DNA of 64,000 bases from positions 1 to 64,000 of the forward strand of contig NZ_MDDP01000001.1 of assembly GCF_001999725.1 (NCBI RefSeq), given 5' to 3'. The position numbers and the translations under genes are program-made. The DNA comes from Cellulophaga omnivescoria (GTDB lineage: Bacteria > Bacteroidota > Bacteroidia > Flavobacteriales > Flavobacteriaceae). Of the stretch, positions 1-8,550 are shown in pieces (the first letter of the stretch is position 1; every line of letters starts with the position of its first letter). A model generated the notes under the pieces. The model was not told the DNA's origin. It did not search any database and saw only the letters and a list, made by a program, of their open reading frames with translations.

Positions 1-2
1 GT

Positions 3-137
3 TATTCTCAAAAATTTGGGTATGGTAAAGGGTTTGGTGAGTCTGAGCTTACAAACAACTGTGACTCTAGCAGCAAATGTTCTGAAGAAGAACATCAAAA
101 AAACAGAAGATCTGAGTTTATTGTTGTTAAAAATTAA
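3..137 (+). CDS. OmpA-family outer membrane protein, C-terminal fragment
   Basis: Only the last 44 codons lie in the window. The reading frame gives a tail with FGYGKGFGES, an NNC segment, then KCSEEEHQKNRRSEF and a short hydrophobic end. The spacing of EEEHQ, NRR and the following EF is the typical end of the OmpA/MotB peptidoglycan-binding domain, where the arginines of NRR help bind diaminopimelate in the cell wall. The two cysteines around the DSSSK loop are also common in flavobacterial members of this family. The protein should be anchored in the outer membrane and non-covalently attached to peptidoglycan. The rest of the gene lies upstream, so its other domains cannot be described. A strong hairpin terminator follows. 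Confidence 0.8.
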   Translation, partial: YSQKFGYGKGFGESELTNNCDSSSKCSEEEHQKNRRSEFIVVKN

Positions 138-160
138 ACAACAAAACATCCTATAAAAAC

Positions 161-195
161 AAAAAAGAGGAAGCTAAAAAAGCTTCCTCTTTTTT
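161..195. terminator. Bidirectional rho-independent terminator
   Basis: A perfect 15-bp inverted repeat (AAAAAAGAGGAAGCT and its complement) with a 5-base A loop lies between the convergent OmpA-family and TetR genes. The A-run on one side and the T-run on the other give a U-tract in both directions. Confidence 0.85.
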
Positions 196-212
196 ATATA
201 AAAAACTGTAAT

Positions 213-791
213 CTATTTATTTTCTATCCCTTTAAATATAAAATCTGTTAACTGCTTTTCTATCTCTATTGGGTTTACTTTTATATCATCGTTGGTAATC
301 ATACTAAACAACCAACGCATAGATGAGAAAAACATAAACGTTGCAAACTCACCATCCATTTCTCTTAGTTGCCCTTCACTAATACCTTCTTCAATGATTT
401 GACGCACGGTATACATATAATTACTTCTTTTTTCCTTAAACTCCTGTAATTTATCTCCTTTTAAATTACGCCACTCGTATACAAAAAGTGCTACCTCATA
501 AGGCTTGTTTATTGCATATTGGGCGTGCTTAGATATTACAAACTTTAACTTTTCTACAGGAGAGTAAGATGACTCTACAATGTTTTCTAAATAAATAATA
601 AATTCATCTAAAGTTCCAAAAATATAATTTTCTAATAAAGATTCTTTAGAATCTATATAATTGTAAACATTAGCTACTTCAAAATTTAATTCATGAGCAA
701 TGTCTCGCATTGTGGTGGCTTTAAAGCCTTTTTCACTTATTAACTTAAGTGTCTTTTCAAAAAATAATTCTTTTTTTGTCAATTTTTTCAT
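213..791 (-). CDS. TetR/AcrR family transcriptional regulator
   Basis: A 192-residue protein of usual TetR size. Residues about 5-50 form the helix-turn-helix: GFKATTMRDIAHEL followed by NVYNYIDSKESLLE, the typical pattern in which the recognition helix contains the Y-Y/F pair and the next helix begins with K-E-L/S. The remaining helical part would bind an unknown ligand and dimerise. It is divergent from ctaA, with 291 bases between the starts, and is not obviously in an operon. Many TetR proteins repress themselves and a neighbour, but no convincing operator was found; a weak TGAA-N11-TTCA dyad at about 864-882 is the best candidate. The ligand and targets are unknown. Confidence 0.88.
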   Translation of the reverse strand: MKKLTKKELFFEKTLKLISEKGFKATTMRDIAHELNFEVANVYNYIDSKESLLENYIFGTLDEFIIYLENIVESSYSPVEKLKFVISKHAQYAINKPYEVALFVYEWRNLKGDKLQEFKEKRSNYMYTVRQIIEEGISEGQLREMDGEFATFMFFSSMRWLFSMITNDDIKVNPIEIEKQLTDFIFKGIENK

Positions 792-1048
792 AGTAAATAG
801 GTTGTTAATATGGGGAGTATTAATTTTAATAATAATTACAATATTATATCATAAGTCAAATATATGAACATACGTTAACTTCACAAGCATTGCTGTGTTA
901 AAAAACAGTAGAATTAAAGTTTTTTTTAACAACAAAGAATACAAACAACAACCAAGAGGTTAACTAAGTTTAAATAAAAAAAACTAAAGCCACTACAAAA
1001 AGATAACTTTATTAGCTTTTAATACTTCTTTTAAAACCAAAAGAGACG

Positions 1049-1056
1049 TATTTTTG
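1049..1056 (+). promoter_or_regulatory. Candidate flavobacterial -7 element for ctaA
   Basis: TATTTTTG matches the Bacteroidota sigma-A -7 consensus TAnnTTTG and lies 26 bases before the start codon. No clear TTTG -33 element is seen at the usual distance, so support is partial. Confidence 0.35.
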
Positions 1057-1082
1057 TAGTATACTTTAGACTTCCAAAAAAA

Positions 1083-2117
1083 ATGCAAAAAACATTTATA
1101 AAAACAGCTAAATTATCTTTAATATTGGTGTACTTGGTTATTATTGCTGGTGCAGTAGTAAGGATGACAGGTAGTGGAATGGGATGCCCAGATTGGCCAA
1201 AATGTTTTGGACAATATATACCGCCAACTAACATTACCGAATTGCAATGGCAGCCGTTTTCTTTTTTTAAAAAAGGAGAAGTAATTATAGTAGATAAAAC
1301 ATTACAGGTTGCCACTAAAGATGTTACAACTAAAGCCCAGTTTAACATTAAAAATTGGGAAGCATATACCAAACATGACTACGCAACCTTTAATGCCACA
1401 CATACTTGGATAGAGTACATAAACAGACTTTTTGGTGCATTAGCAGGATTAGCTACCTTGGTTTTAGCCTTGCTATCATTAAAATATTGGAAAACTAAAA
1501 AAATAGTAACCTTACTTTCTTGGGCTATAGTTTTTGCTATGGTTTTTCAGGCTTGGTTAGGGGCAACAGTAGTCTATTCAGTTTTAAATCCCGTTAAAAT
1601 AACTGTACATATGGTTATGGCTTTAGCCATAGTTGCAATGTTGCTCTATTTAATTTATACTGTAAACAAAACAGTAAACAATAAAACTCAAGACAAAAAA
1701 ACCAAACAATTAATAATTATTACTTTACTATTAACCTTAGTACAAATAATACTAGGCACACAAGTAAGGCAAATGGTAGATGACCAAGCAGATATAGTTG
1801 GCGAAACCGCTAAACATCTTTGGTTAAACAATGTTACTATTACTTTTTACATTCACAGATCTTTTTCTATTATTGTACTACTATTAAACGTATACTTGTT
1901 TTACAGAATACACAAATTAAAATTAGGATTAAGTAAAATAAACTGGGTATTATTATTGTTATTGCTAGAGATTATAACTGGTGTAGCTATGAATTATATT
2001 CATTTTCCGTTTGGTAGCCAAACACTTCACCTAGTTTTAGCCTCATTACTATTTGGAGTTCAATTTTATATGGTATTAGAACTAGCAAATACGGCTAAAA
2101 GAGATAAAACTTTGTAA
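1083..2117 (+). CDS. ctaA: Heme A synthase (COX15/CtaA family)
   Basis: This membrane enzyme oxidises the methyl group of heme O to the formyl group of heme A, the cofactor of aa3-type cytochrome oxidases. Visible family features are the first membrane segment followed by RMTGSGMGCPDWPKCFG (conserved Cys 35 and Cys 41 in the first outer loop), the heme-ligand motif THTWIEYINRLFG (His 107), a mid-protein motif with GTQVRQ near residue 225, and a second half containing YIHRSFS and a His in the last helices. The length of 344 residues and about eight membrane segments fit the type found in Bacteroidota. The start is the ATG just after a candidate -7 element. The gene stands alone here and is divergent from the TetR gene; the next gene has its own -7 element. 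Confidence 0.95.
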   Translation: MQKTFIKTAKLSLILVYLVIIAGAVVRMTGSGMGCPDWPKCFGQYIPPTNITELQWQPFSFFKKGEVIIVDKTLQVATKDVTTKAQFNIKNWEAYTKHDYATFNATHTWIEYINRLFGALAGLATLVLALLSLKYWKTKKIVTLLSWAIVFAMVFQAWLGATVVYSVLNPVKITVHMVMALAIVAMLLYLIYTVNKTVNNKTQDKKTKQLIIITLLLTLVQIILGTQVRQMVDDQADIVGETAKHLWLNNVTITFYIHRSFSIIVLLLNVYLFYRIHKLKLGLSKINWVLLLLLLEIITGVAMNYIHFPFGSQTLHLVLASLLFGVQFYMVLELANTAKRDKTL

Positions 2118-2122
2118 CTTTG
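2115..2122 (+). promoter_or_regulatory. Candidate -7 element for the pRiA4b ORF-3-like gene
   Basis: TAACTTTG fits TAnnTTTG and lies 20 bases before the ATG of the following gene, overlapping the end of ctaA. No good -33 element was seen. Confidence 0.4.
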
Positions 2123-2142
2123 CAACCCGCAAAATTTAAAAA

Positions 2143-2655
2143 ATGATTTATAAAATTAGAATTATCTTAGATGCTAAAGATGATGTATTCCGAGATTTAG
2201 AAATTGAAGATAGTAATACTCTAGAAGATTTACACAACGCCATAACACAAGCTTTTGGTTTTTTAGGAAGCGAAATGGCATCTTTTTATACTTGTGATGA
2301 AGAATGGAACCAAGACGAAGAAATTGCACTTTTTGATATGAGTGAAAATGGTTCTGATGTTAAACTAATGAACGAAATATTTTTAGAAGATATACTTACT
2401 GAAAAAACACCTAAACTAATTTATGTGTATGATTTTTTAAGTATGTGGACTTTCTTTGTAGAGCTTGCTGATATTGTAGATAATGAAGACGGTATAACCT
2501 ACCCTAATGTATTGTTTAGTTTTGGAGAATTACCAGATAGTCCGCCAGAAAAAAACTTTGAAGCAGACAATTTAGAAGGTGATGATTTTGATGAAAATTA
2601 CACAGACGATCTAGGTAGTTATGAAGATTTAGATTTTGATGAAAATTGGAACTAA
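2143..2655 (+). CDS. Plasmid pRiA4b ORF-3 family (IS1096 TnpR-like) protein
   Basis: A 170-residue protein that starts MIYKIRIILDAKDDVFRDLEI and continues with LEDLHNAITQAFGF, the conserved opening of the pRiA4b ORF-3-like fold. It has an FYTCDEEWNQDEEI segment and a LIYVYDF motif, which match the family's core. The C-terminal 40 residues are strikingly acidic (runs of D and E with GDDFDENYTDD). The family is named after plasmid and IS1096 passenger genes, but its biochemical role is not established. Here there is no sign of a transposon, and the gene is most likely a stable chromosomal member, 54 bases upstream of an NdpA-like gene. The acidic tail could mimic nucleic acid, but that is speculation. 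Confidence 0.85.
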   Translation: MIYKIRIILDAKDDVFRDLEIEDSNTLEDLHNAITQAFGFLGSEMASFYTCDEEWNQDEEIALFDMSENGSDVKLMNEIFLEDILTEKTPKLIYVYDFLSMWTFFVELADIVDNEDGITYPNVLFSFGELPDSPPEKNFEADNLEGDDFDENYTDDLGSYEDLDFDENWN

Positions 2656-2709
2656 TTTTAAGTACAAATAACATACTTTTACAAATACTAATTATAAAAC
2701 TATATACCA

Positions 2710-3768
2710 TTGATAAATTTATATTCTACTCAAATAGAAAGTATTTCTATACACCGTGTGGGCAATAAAAATAAGGGTGAAGGCGCCTTTTTATCTAGTC
2801 AGCCGTTTACTTTAAATGATGAAACTACTGGACTTTTAAAAGAGTACTTTTTTAAACCATTTAGAGAAAAAGAAGAAAACTATTTTAAATTTACAAATGA
2901 GGTAGATGTAGAGTTTAATGAAATATACAAATTAGCTGCAGAAATTTTTGATGCACCAGAAAGCTGCCATTCAGTTTCTAAAAAAATAGCTACCCACCTT
3001 TTTGAGCAGTCTAACCACCCACATATTAAAAGTGGAGAATTATATGTAACTCACCTTACCGATGTATTATTAGATAACAGAAAAATTGATGCAATTGGTA
3101 TATTTAAAAGCGAGCTTAAACACGATTTCTTACAACTAATAGAGGACGGAGAAAACATAGATATTAATATTTTACAGGGTATAAACATTAACAAGCTAGA
3201 TAAGGGTTGCCTGATTTTTAACTCACATAAAGAAGAAGGTTATAAGGTTTTATCTGTAGATAGTAACCGTTACGATACCAAGTATTGGTTAGAAAACTTT
3301 TTGGGGGTAGATGCTTTAGCTGATGAAACATTTTATACTAAAAATTATTTAAAATTTTGTCAGAACTTTGCAAAGGATGTGGTTTTACCTGCAGAAGACA
3401 AGCAGCAAGAAGTATTATTTATGAACAAGGCTGTAAATCATTTTGCAAAAAATGACAATTTTGAAGAAACCGAATTCTTAAATGAAGTAATGGAAAACCC
3501 TGAGTTAATACCAGAGTTTAAACATTACAAAGTTGAAAAAGGTCCTAAATTTAGTGTAGAAGACGTATCTAACTTTAATATTGCTAATAAAGCAGTATCT
3601 GATGTTCGTAAAAAAATTAAAAATGTTATTAATTTAGATACCAATATTCAAATAAAAATGGACTTTATAAATCCAGAATCTGCAGAAAAATTTGTAGAAA
3701 AAGGTTGGGATGAAGAACGACAAATGTATTACTACTTAGTATATTTTAATAAAGAAGAAAAAAACTAA
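2710..3768 (+). CDS. 37-kDa nucleoid-associated protein (NdpA/YejK family)
   Basis: A 352-residue protein that begins MINLYSTQIESISIHRVGNK, the N-terminal pattern of the NdpA family (a beta-strand with I-x-x-x-x-H-x-V-G-N). The phrase GILGPN is absent, and FFKPF plus FFTNEVDVEFNE-like spacing follow, as in flavobacterial members. The YejK protein of E. coli associates with the nucleoid, but the molecular function of these relatives is poorly known. The reading frame has no ATG near the start; TTG is the best start because it places the conserved first strand at residue 1. The gene follows the pRiA4b ORF-3-like gene closely and may be co-transcribed. It ends before a convergent gene of unknown role. 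Confidence 0.82.
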   Translation: MINLYSTQIESISIHRVGNKNKGEGAFLSSQPFTLNDETTGLLKEYFFKPFREKEENYFKFTNEVDVEFNEIYKLAAEIFDAPESCHSVSKKIATHLFEQSNHPHIKSGELYVTHLTDVLLDNRKIDAIGIFKSELKHDFLQLIEDGENIDINILQGININKLDKGCLIFNSHKEEGYKVLSVDSNRYDTKYWLENFLGVDALADETFYTKNYLKFCQNFAKDVVLPAEDKQQEVLFMNKAVNHFAKNDNFEETEFLNEVMENPELIPEFKHYKVEKGPKFSVEDVSNFNIANKAVSDVRKKIKNVINLDTNIQIKMDFINPESAEKFVEKGWDEERQMYYYLVYFNKEEKN

Positions 3769-3825
3769 AAACTAACTAAAAATTAGCCTTTAGTTTTTAA
3801 AATGTATTGGTAATGGAGCATAAGA

Positions 3826-4911
3826 TTAATTTATTTTAATTCTATGTTCCATTATTTGTTTCATACTTACATCTTCATAATTACGCTTCACAAAATCTAA
3901 AGCCAAATCTAATACTCTTCCCATTTTACGACATTTTTTAAACTGCATATCTAAAGTTAATTCATAAATGTGCTCTCTTAACATTTTTATGTTTTCTGGA
4001 GAAGAAATAGTATCTTTTTTACAAATTGCTCTTAACTTTTTAATTCTAGTCCCAGAACTTATAATTCGTTTTGCTACAATAGAGCGCTCCTCTAACTTAT
4101 ACTGGTCTACAGAGCTAATTAACAGTTTTTTACGAACTAATTCTACCATCTGAAAATTTTCTTTAAAAAACTGAGGTCTGTATACTTTTAAATTACCTTC
4201 AAAACATTGCTGGTCAAAATCTATTGCTCTAATTCTGTAAACTACATGATCAAAATCATGTACTGGTACAATAACGTAATTGTAGGATCTCATATCTCCT
4301 AACAACCTTATCATACAACGTTCATTAAACTTAACAAATTCCTTTGCAAGTTGTGCTTTTTCAGACTCTGTACATTTTGGCAACATATCTTTAATAAAAA
4401 CATCTCCCGGAATACCAGATATATGCTCTTCAATTAAAGTATCTTTATACACCAAAAAGTTAAGGTTATAAGGAGAAAGCATATGCTCTAGCTCTAAACC
4501 ATAAATTCTAGATGCGTCTGTTTTTTTTACATAAAAGTAGGTGAAGTTATCATTTAAAATATTACGTACCTTTATTCTAAATGGCTTAGAATTACCAAAT
4601 GTACAGAAGTCTACAGCATCTACATTTAAATATTGTATAATATTATCTCCACCATCAGAAAGTAATATGGAGTATACTTTTTTAAGGCTCAAATCTATTT
4701 CTGCTCTATCAAATTCAGAGTAGTATACACGTACCCACAAAGTATCATTATCATCAGCATCATATACAACTACAGACCCAGAAAAACGTAGTAAATCTTC
4801 ATAAAAAATAGGAATTTCAATTTTTCTATTATAATATTCTAAATAGGCATCTAAATGACTACTTACTGGGTAAGCTGGCTTTTTTTTAGACATTAATTTT
4901 TTTTCGGACAT
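3826..4911 (-). CDS. Conserved hypothetical protein with kinase-like motif order
   Basis: I do not recognise this 361-residue protein as a named family. It is soluble, with no signal peptide, and basic at both ends. Several short motifs occur in the order expected of a protein-kinase-like fold (HipA or aminoglycoside-phosphotransferase type): Lys 129/130 in a strand (YFYVKK), acidic residues in the next helix (ELEHML, about 140-144), a hinge-like stretch LVYKDTLIEEH (about 153-163), a catalytic-loop-like GDMRSYNY (Asp 206, Asn 211), and RAIDFDQQ (Asp 231), which resembles the metal-binding DFG/DFD motif. The last third is helical and basic. The gene is transcribed alone toward the ndpA-like gene. 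The kinase assignment is inference from motif order only. Confidence 0.6.
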   Translation of the reverse strand: MSEKKLMSKKKPAYPVSSHLDAYLEYYNRKIEIPIFYEDLLRFSGSVVVYDADDNDTLWVRVYYSEFDRAEIDLSLKKVYSILLSDGGDNIIQYLNVDAVDFCTFGNSKPFRIKVRNILNDNFTYFYVKKTDASRIYGLELEHMLSPYNLNFLVYKDTLIEEHISGIPGDVFIKDMLPKCTESEKAQLAKEFVKFNERCMIRLLGDMRSYNYVIVPVHDFDHVVYRIRAIDFDQQCFEGNLKVYRPQFFKENFQMVELVRKKLLISSVDQYKLEERSIVAKRIISSGTRIKKLRAICKKDTISSPENIKMLREHIYELTLDMQFKKCRKMGRVLDLALDFVKRNYEDVSMKQIMEHRIKIN

Positions 4912-5083
4912 TGTAGTTTACGTTTTCAATAAAAATAGAAAATTACTTGAGATAAAAAAGAAATAAATACTATTTGTTAACTATCAGTTATAACATATTA
5001 CAACAATTAATAGCACATATACAACATATATTTAGAAAATGTAAATTGTATGGTTTTATTTGTTATACCATATAAAATACAAA

Positions 5084-7534
5084 ATGAACCATACTAAATC
5101 CTTTAAAAAGTTAAGCGTACTTTTATTTTTAATATTTAATTATTTTGGATACGCTCAATTAAGTGATTTACACTACCTACCACCGCTAAAGCAAGGAGGA
5201 AATAACCAAGCTGTAAGAGAACAAGCCGTGTATTTATCTACACCAGAAACTACTGCTTTTACTGTAAACGTTTACCAAGGTACAATTGCTGCTCCTATAG
5301 CTACTTTAACTATATCTAATGGAGCTCCTGTCACTTACAATTTAACTAATGGAGATAACGATATTACTTTAGTTAAAAATGCCAATACGGGTATTGTTTT
5401 AACTCAAAGTGGATTACGTTTTGAATCTCCTGGTGGAGAAAAATTTTATGTAAATTACAGAGGTAGCTCTAACTCACAATCTACATCGCTTACCAGTAAA
5501 GGTAGGCAAGCAATGGGGCAAATTTTTAAATGGGGCGGTATTCCTAACCGAGGTACACACAACAGCTTAACAAACTCATTAGGTATTATGGCTACAGAAG
5601 ACAACACCGTTGTAACATTATCTGGCTATGACCCTAATACTGAGTTTAGATTAGGAAATAGTGCTGGCGGCATAACAGATGATACATACCAAGTAACTTT
5701 AAATGCAAATGAAAGTTTTGTATTTGAAGCCTATGTAAAACAGACCACCGCAAATATTGATGGTTGGCTAGGTGCTACTGTACAAGCAACTAAAAATATT
5801 GTAATTAGTAACGGTGGTTTAAATATTGCTGTGCGCACCGGAAATTCTAGTAGAGATGCCGCTATAGACCAACCTGTACCTCAAAACAAAATAGGTAAAG
5901 AATATGTTTTTATTCGTGGTAATGGTAATAACGAAACAGAAAAACCAATAATTATTGGTACTCAAAATAGTACTGATATATTTGTTAATGGATCTGCAAC
6001 ACCTATTGCTACTATAAACAACGGAGATTATTTTGAAATTCCAGATAGCTATTATTCTAGTAATGCAGCTGGTGGCAATATGTTTGTAACAACTTCTAAA
6101 GATGCATATGCTTATCAATCTTTAGCTGGTGGTACCTCTATAGTTACAGTAGGCTTAAACTTTGTTGCTCCAGTAAACTGCTTACTTCCAGATAGTTTAA
6201 ATAATATTCCAGATATAAAAGATGCCGCTGGCATTACAATGAATGGTGGGGTTACAATAATTGCCTCTACCACTACTCCAGACGGTAATATAACTGTTAC
6301 AGATGGTAACGGAAACGTTACACTACCAGCTGCAACGCCAGTAACCGGTTCTCCAGATTGGAAAACCTTTTATGTTCCTAACTTAACAGGTAATGTTTCT
6401 GTACAATCTACAGGACCTATAGCTGTTGGGTTTTTAGGTTTTAATGGCGCACGTGGTATTGCTGGCTATTTTTCTGGTTTTGATACAGTTCCTGAAGTAG
6501 ATTTGCAAGTAACTGGTGGAGGTTGTTTACCTGGCTCCATAATACAAGTGGTAGATGCCAATTTTGATGCATATCAATGGTTTCAAAACGGAACAGCTGT
6601 GCCTGGTGCAATATTCTCTAGCTACACACCTAATGAAGCAGGAGATTATTTTGTTAGGGTAACCAAAGGTGGTTGTACCTATGATTCTCAGCCAATTGCT
6701 GCTTATTATTGTTTGCCAGATATTGTTGTTAAAAAAACAGCCAATGTAAGTTCTGTTTTAGAAGGTGATGTTTTTGAGTTTAAAGTAACTGTAGAAAGTC
6801 TTGGTATTAATGATGTTACCAACATAAAAATCACTGATGTTATTCCCGCTGGTTTAACATTACTATCTGCTAGTCCTAGCGTAGGAAGTTGGTCTGCTCC
6901 AGAATGGACAATAGGAACTCTTAGTCAAGGAGAATTGGTATCTATTATTTTAGAAGTTAGGGCAGATGAATTACCTTTTAATTCTAGTACAACATCTTAC
7001 ACTAATACAGTTACCAACTCCCAAGACCAAGTGGATAGTAATACTACAAGTGATGATATGTCGGAAACTGTTAGCATAGTAAATAATGAAATTACATTAA
7101 CCAAGTCTGCTCTACCTGCACCAGACGGATCTTATGATTCTCTAAACGAGCAAATTACATATGAGCTTATTGTAACCAACAACGGACCAAACGCATTAAC
7201 CAATGTAACTATATCAGACCCTATTGCAGATTCTGGTAGTATTACTCCGGCATCTATTGCTACATTAGCCCCATCTGCATCTGCAAGGTTTACATTAACA
7301 CATAGTATAAATAATGCAGAGCTAATGGCTTTAATGGTAACAAATAGTGCTAAAGCACAAGCAGAATTACCAAATGGTTTTAGTATTTCAGATACCTCTG
7401 ATGACCCAAGTGATAGTACTGATTTTGATATAAATAGTGATGGAGAACCAGATGATGTTACCATTGTTATTTTAGGTAGACCTAAAACTGTAATTACCAA
7501 CAGAAGAATAACACATAGAGTAAAACTTAATTAA
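5084..7534 (+). CDS. Secreted IgGFc-binding-like protein with two DUF11 domains
   Basis: An 816-residue exported protein. The ATG at codon 9 of a longer TTG-initiated frame is preferred because it begins a good signal peptide (MNHTKSFKKLSVLLFLIFNY, cleaved after YAQ). Residues up to about 480 resemble the IgGFc_binding domain seen in many Bacteroidota surface proteins (repeated beta-strands, EDNTVVTLSGYDP, SIVTVGLNFVAPVNC). A short PKD/Ig-like part follows (YQWFQNGTAVPGA). Two DUF11 repeats come next, each with the pattern L-x-V-T-N-x-G-P and a predicted seven-strand fold. The C-terminus ends in a basic KTVITNRRITHRVKLN tail rather than a recognisable T9SS type A or B domain. It probably acts at the cell surface or in adhesion; the ligand is unknown. 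Confidence 0.75.
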   Translation: MNHTKSFKKLSVLLFLIFNYFGYAQLSDLHYLPPLKQGGNNQAVREQAVYLSTPETTAFTVNVYQGTIAAPIATLTISNGAPVTYNLTNGDNDITLVKNANTGIVLTQSGLRFESPGGEKFYVNYRGSSNSQSTSLTSKGRQAMGQIFKWGGIPNRGTHNSLTNSLGIMATEDNTVVTLSGYDPNTEFRLGNSAGGITDDTYQVTLNANESFVFEAYVKQTTANIDGWLGATVQATKNIVISNGGLNIAVRTGNSSRDAAIDQPVPQNKIGKEYVFIRGNGNNETEKPIIIGTQNSTDIFVNGSATPIATINNGDYFEIPDSYYSSNAAGGNMFVTTSKDAYAYQSLAGGTSIVTVGLNFVAPVNCLLPDSLNNIPDIKDAAGITMNGGVTIIASTTTPDGNITVTDGNGNVTLPAATPVTGSPDWKTFYVPNLTGNVSVQSTGPIAVGFLGFNGARGIAGYFSGFDTVPEVDLQVTGGGCLPGSIIQVVDANFDAYQWFQNGTAVPGAIFSSYTPNEAGDYFVRVTKGGCTYDSQPIAAYYCLPDIVVKKTANVSSVLEGDVFEFKVTVESLGINDVTNIKITDVIPAGLTLLSASPSVGSWSAPEWTIGTLSQGELVSIILEVRADELPFNSSTTSYTNTVTNSQDQVDSNTTSDDMSETVSIVNNEITLTKSALPAPDGSYDSLNEQITYELIVTNNGPNALTNVTISDPIADSGSITPASIATLAPSASARFTLTHSINNAELMALMVTNSAKAQAELPNGFSISDTSDDPSDSTDFDINSDGEPDDVTIVILGRPKTVITNRRITHRVKLN

Positions 7535-7560
7535 AGTTAACAATCATTTTTTGTAAGACA

Positions 7561-7587
7561 TTGTAACAAATTCTGAAGTAGTTCGTC
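7561..7587 (+). promoter_or_regulatory. Candidate ECF-sigma promoter of the ABC-2 transporter
   Basis: TTGTAACAAA is followed after 13 bases by CGTC, so the core TGTAAC and CGTC are 16 bases apart. This is the classic ECF layout (AAC-type -35, CGTC-type -10, 16-17 base spacer). The same arrangement with the same ten -35 bases lies upstream of the ECF sigma gene at the right end of the window. CGTC is 33 bases before the TTG start of the ATPase gene, which leaves a leader of plausible length. Confidence 0.55.
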
Positions 7588-7620
7588 ATATGATAATAAC
7601 AATCATAAAACCAACTACTT

Positions 7621-8523
7621 TTGAAAACAATTCTTAAAGTTCAAAATCTAACAAAAAAATACGGGTATTTAACCGCGGTAAAAGACTTATCTTTTACAAT
7701 TGAAAAAGGCAATGTATATGGCATATTAGGTCCAAACGGAAGTGGAAAATCTACAACCCTGGGGATTGTACTTAATGTAGTAAATAAAACATCTGGAGAT
7801 TTTAGTTGGTTTGATGGGAGCATAAATACGCACCAATCTTTAAAAAGAGTTGGGGCCATTATAGAAAGGCCTAACTTTTACCCATATATGACTGCCGTAC
7901 AAAACTTAAAGCTAGTTTGTAAAATTAAAGAGGTAGATGAGTCTAAAATTGAAGAAAAACTAGAGTTAGTTGGACTTTTAGATCGTAAAAATAGTAAGTT
8001 TAAAACCTATTCTTTAGGTATGAAACAACGCTTAGCCATAGCCTCTGCCCTACTTAACGACCCTGAAATACTTATTTTAGATGAGCCAACAAATGGTTTA
8101 GATCCACAAGGAATTCATCAAATTAGAGAAATTATAAAAATTATTGCTGCTCAAGGAACCACTATATTACTAGCTTCTCACTTATTAGATGAAGTAGAAA
8201 AAGTGTGTAGCCACGTAGTTATTTTAAGAAAAGGAGAAAAATTATATTCTGGTAGGGTTGATGAAATGATTGTTAGTCATGGCTTTTTTGAGTTAAAAGC
8301 AGAAAACAATGAAGCACTTTTATCATTTTTAAAACTAAATCCTAATTTTAGTAATGTTAGAGAAGAAAGTGGTTTAATTATAGCAGATTTAAAAGCTGAA
8401 ATAAATGCCTCAGAATTAAACAAAGAGCTGTATAATAATGGTATAATTCTATCTCATTTAGTAAAACGTAAAGAAAGCTTAGAAGAGCAATTTCTAGAGC
8501 TTACAAAAAACCAGTCTAACTAA
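7621..8523 (+). CDS. ABC-2 type transporter ATP-binding protein (BcrA-like)
   Basis: A 300-residue ATPase. It contains the Walker A sequence GPNGSGKST at about residues 38-46, the ABC signature (YSLGMKQRLAIA), Walker B LILDEPTNGLDPQG and the switch His in LLASHLL. The extra C-terminal region of about 80 residues is typical of drug- or bacitracin-type ABC-2 ATPases. It would pair with the permease encoded 27 bases downstream and energise export or membrane-lipid handling; the substrate is not known. The start is TTG: no ATG is available and the conserved strand KTILKVQNLTKKYG begins directly after it. A candidate ECF-type promoter lies upstream, which suggests an envelope-stress role by analogy with Bacillus bacitracin-resistance transporters. 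Confidence 0.9.
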   Translation: MKTILKVQNLTKKYGYLTAVKDLSFTIEKGNVYGILGPNGSGKSTTLGIVLNVVNKTSGDFSWFDGSINTHQSLKRVGAIIERPNFYPYMTAVQNLKLVCKIKEVDESKIEEKLELVGLLDRKNSKFKTYSLGMKQRLAIASALLNDPEILILDEPTNGLDPQGIHQIREIIKIIAAQGTTILLASHLLDEVEKVCSHVVILRKGEKLYSGRVDEMIVSHGFFELKAENNEALLSFLKLNPNFSNVREESGLIIADLKAEINASELNKELYNNGIILSHLVKRKESLEEQFLELTKNQSN

Positions 8524-8550
8524 TTACAACAATCAAAAAAACTAAAAAAT

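Noticed and set aside
864-882. TGAA-N11-TTCA dyad in the TetR-ctaA gap
   Set aside because: Only the outer four bases on each side are symmetric and the inner part fits poorly. It could be an operator but evidence is too weak to list as a feature.
2143-2655. pRiA4b ORF-3 gene as a sign of a mobile element
   Set aside because: No transposase, inverted repeats or composition change nearby; the family is widespread in chromosomes.
5819-6118. Antisense frame rich in Ile, Ser and Thr within the DUF11 protein gene
   Set aside because: It is the reverse complement of a coding region with Asn- and Thr-rich repeats, and has no independent start or context.
7616-7623. TACTTTTG at the start of the ABC ATPase gene, matching the -7 consensus
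   Set aside because: It includes the TTG start codon, so a transcript from it would lack the start. The ECF-type motif upstream is better placed.
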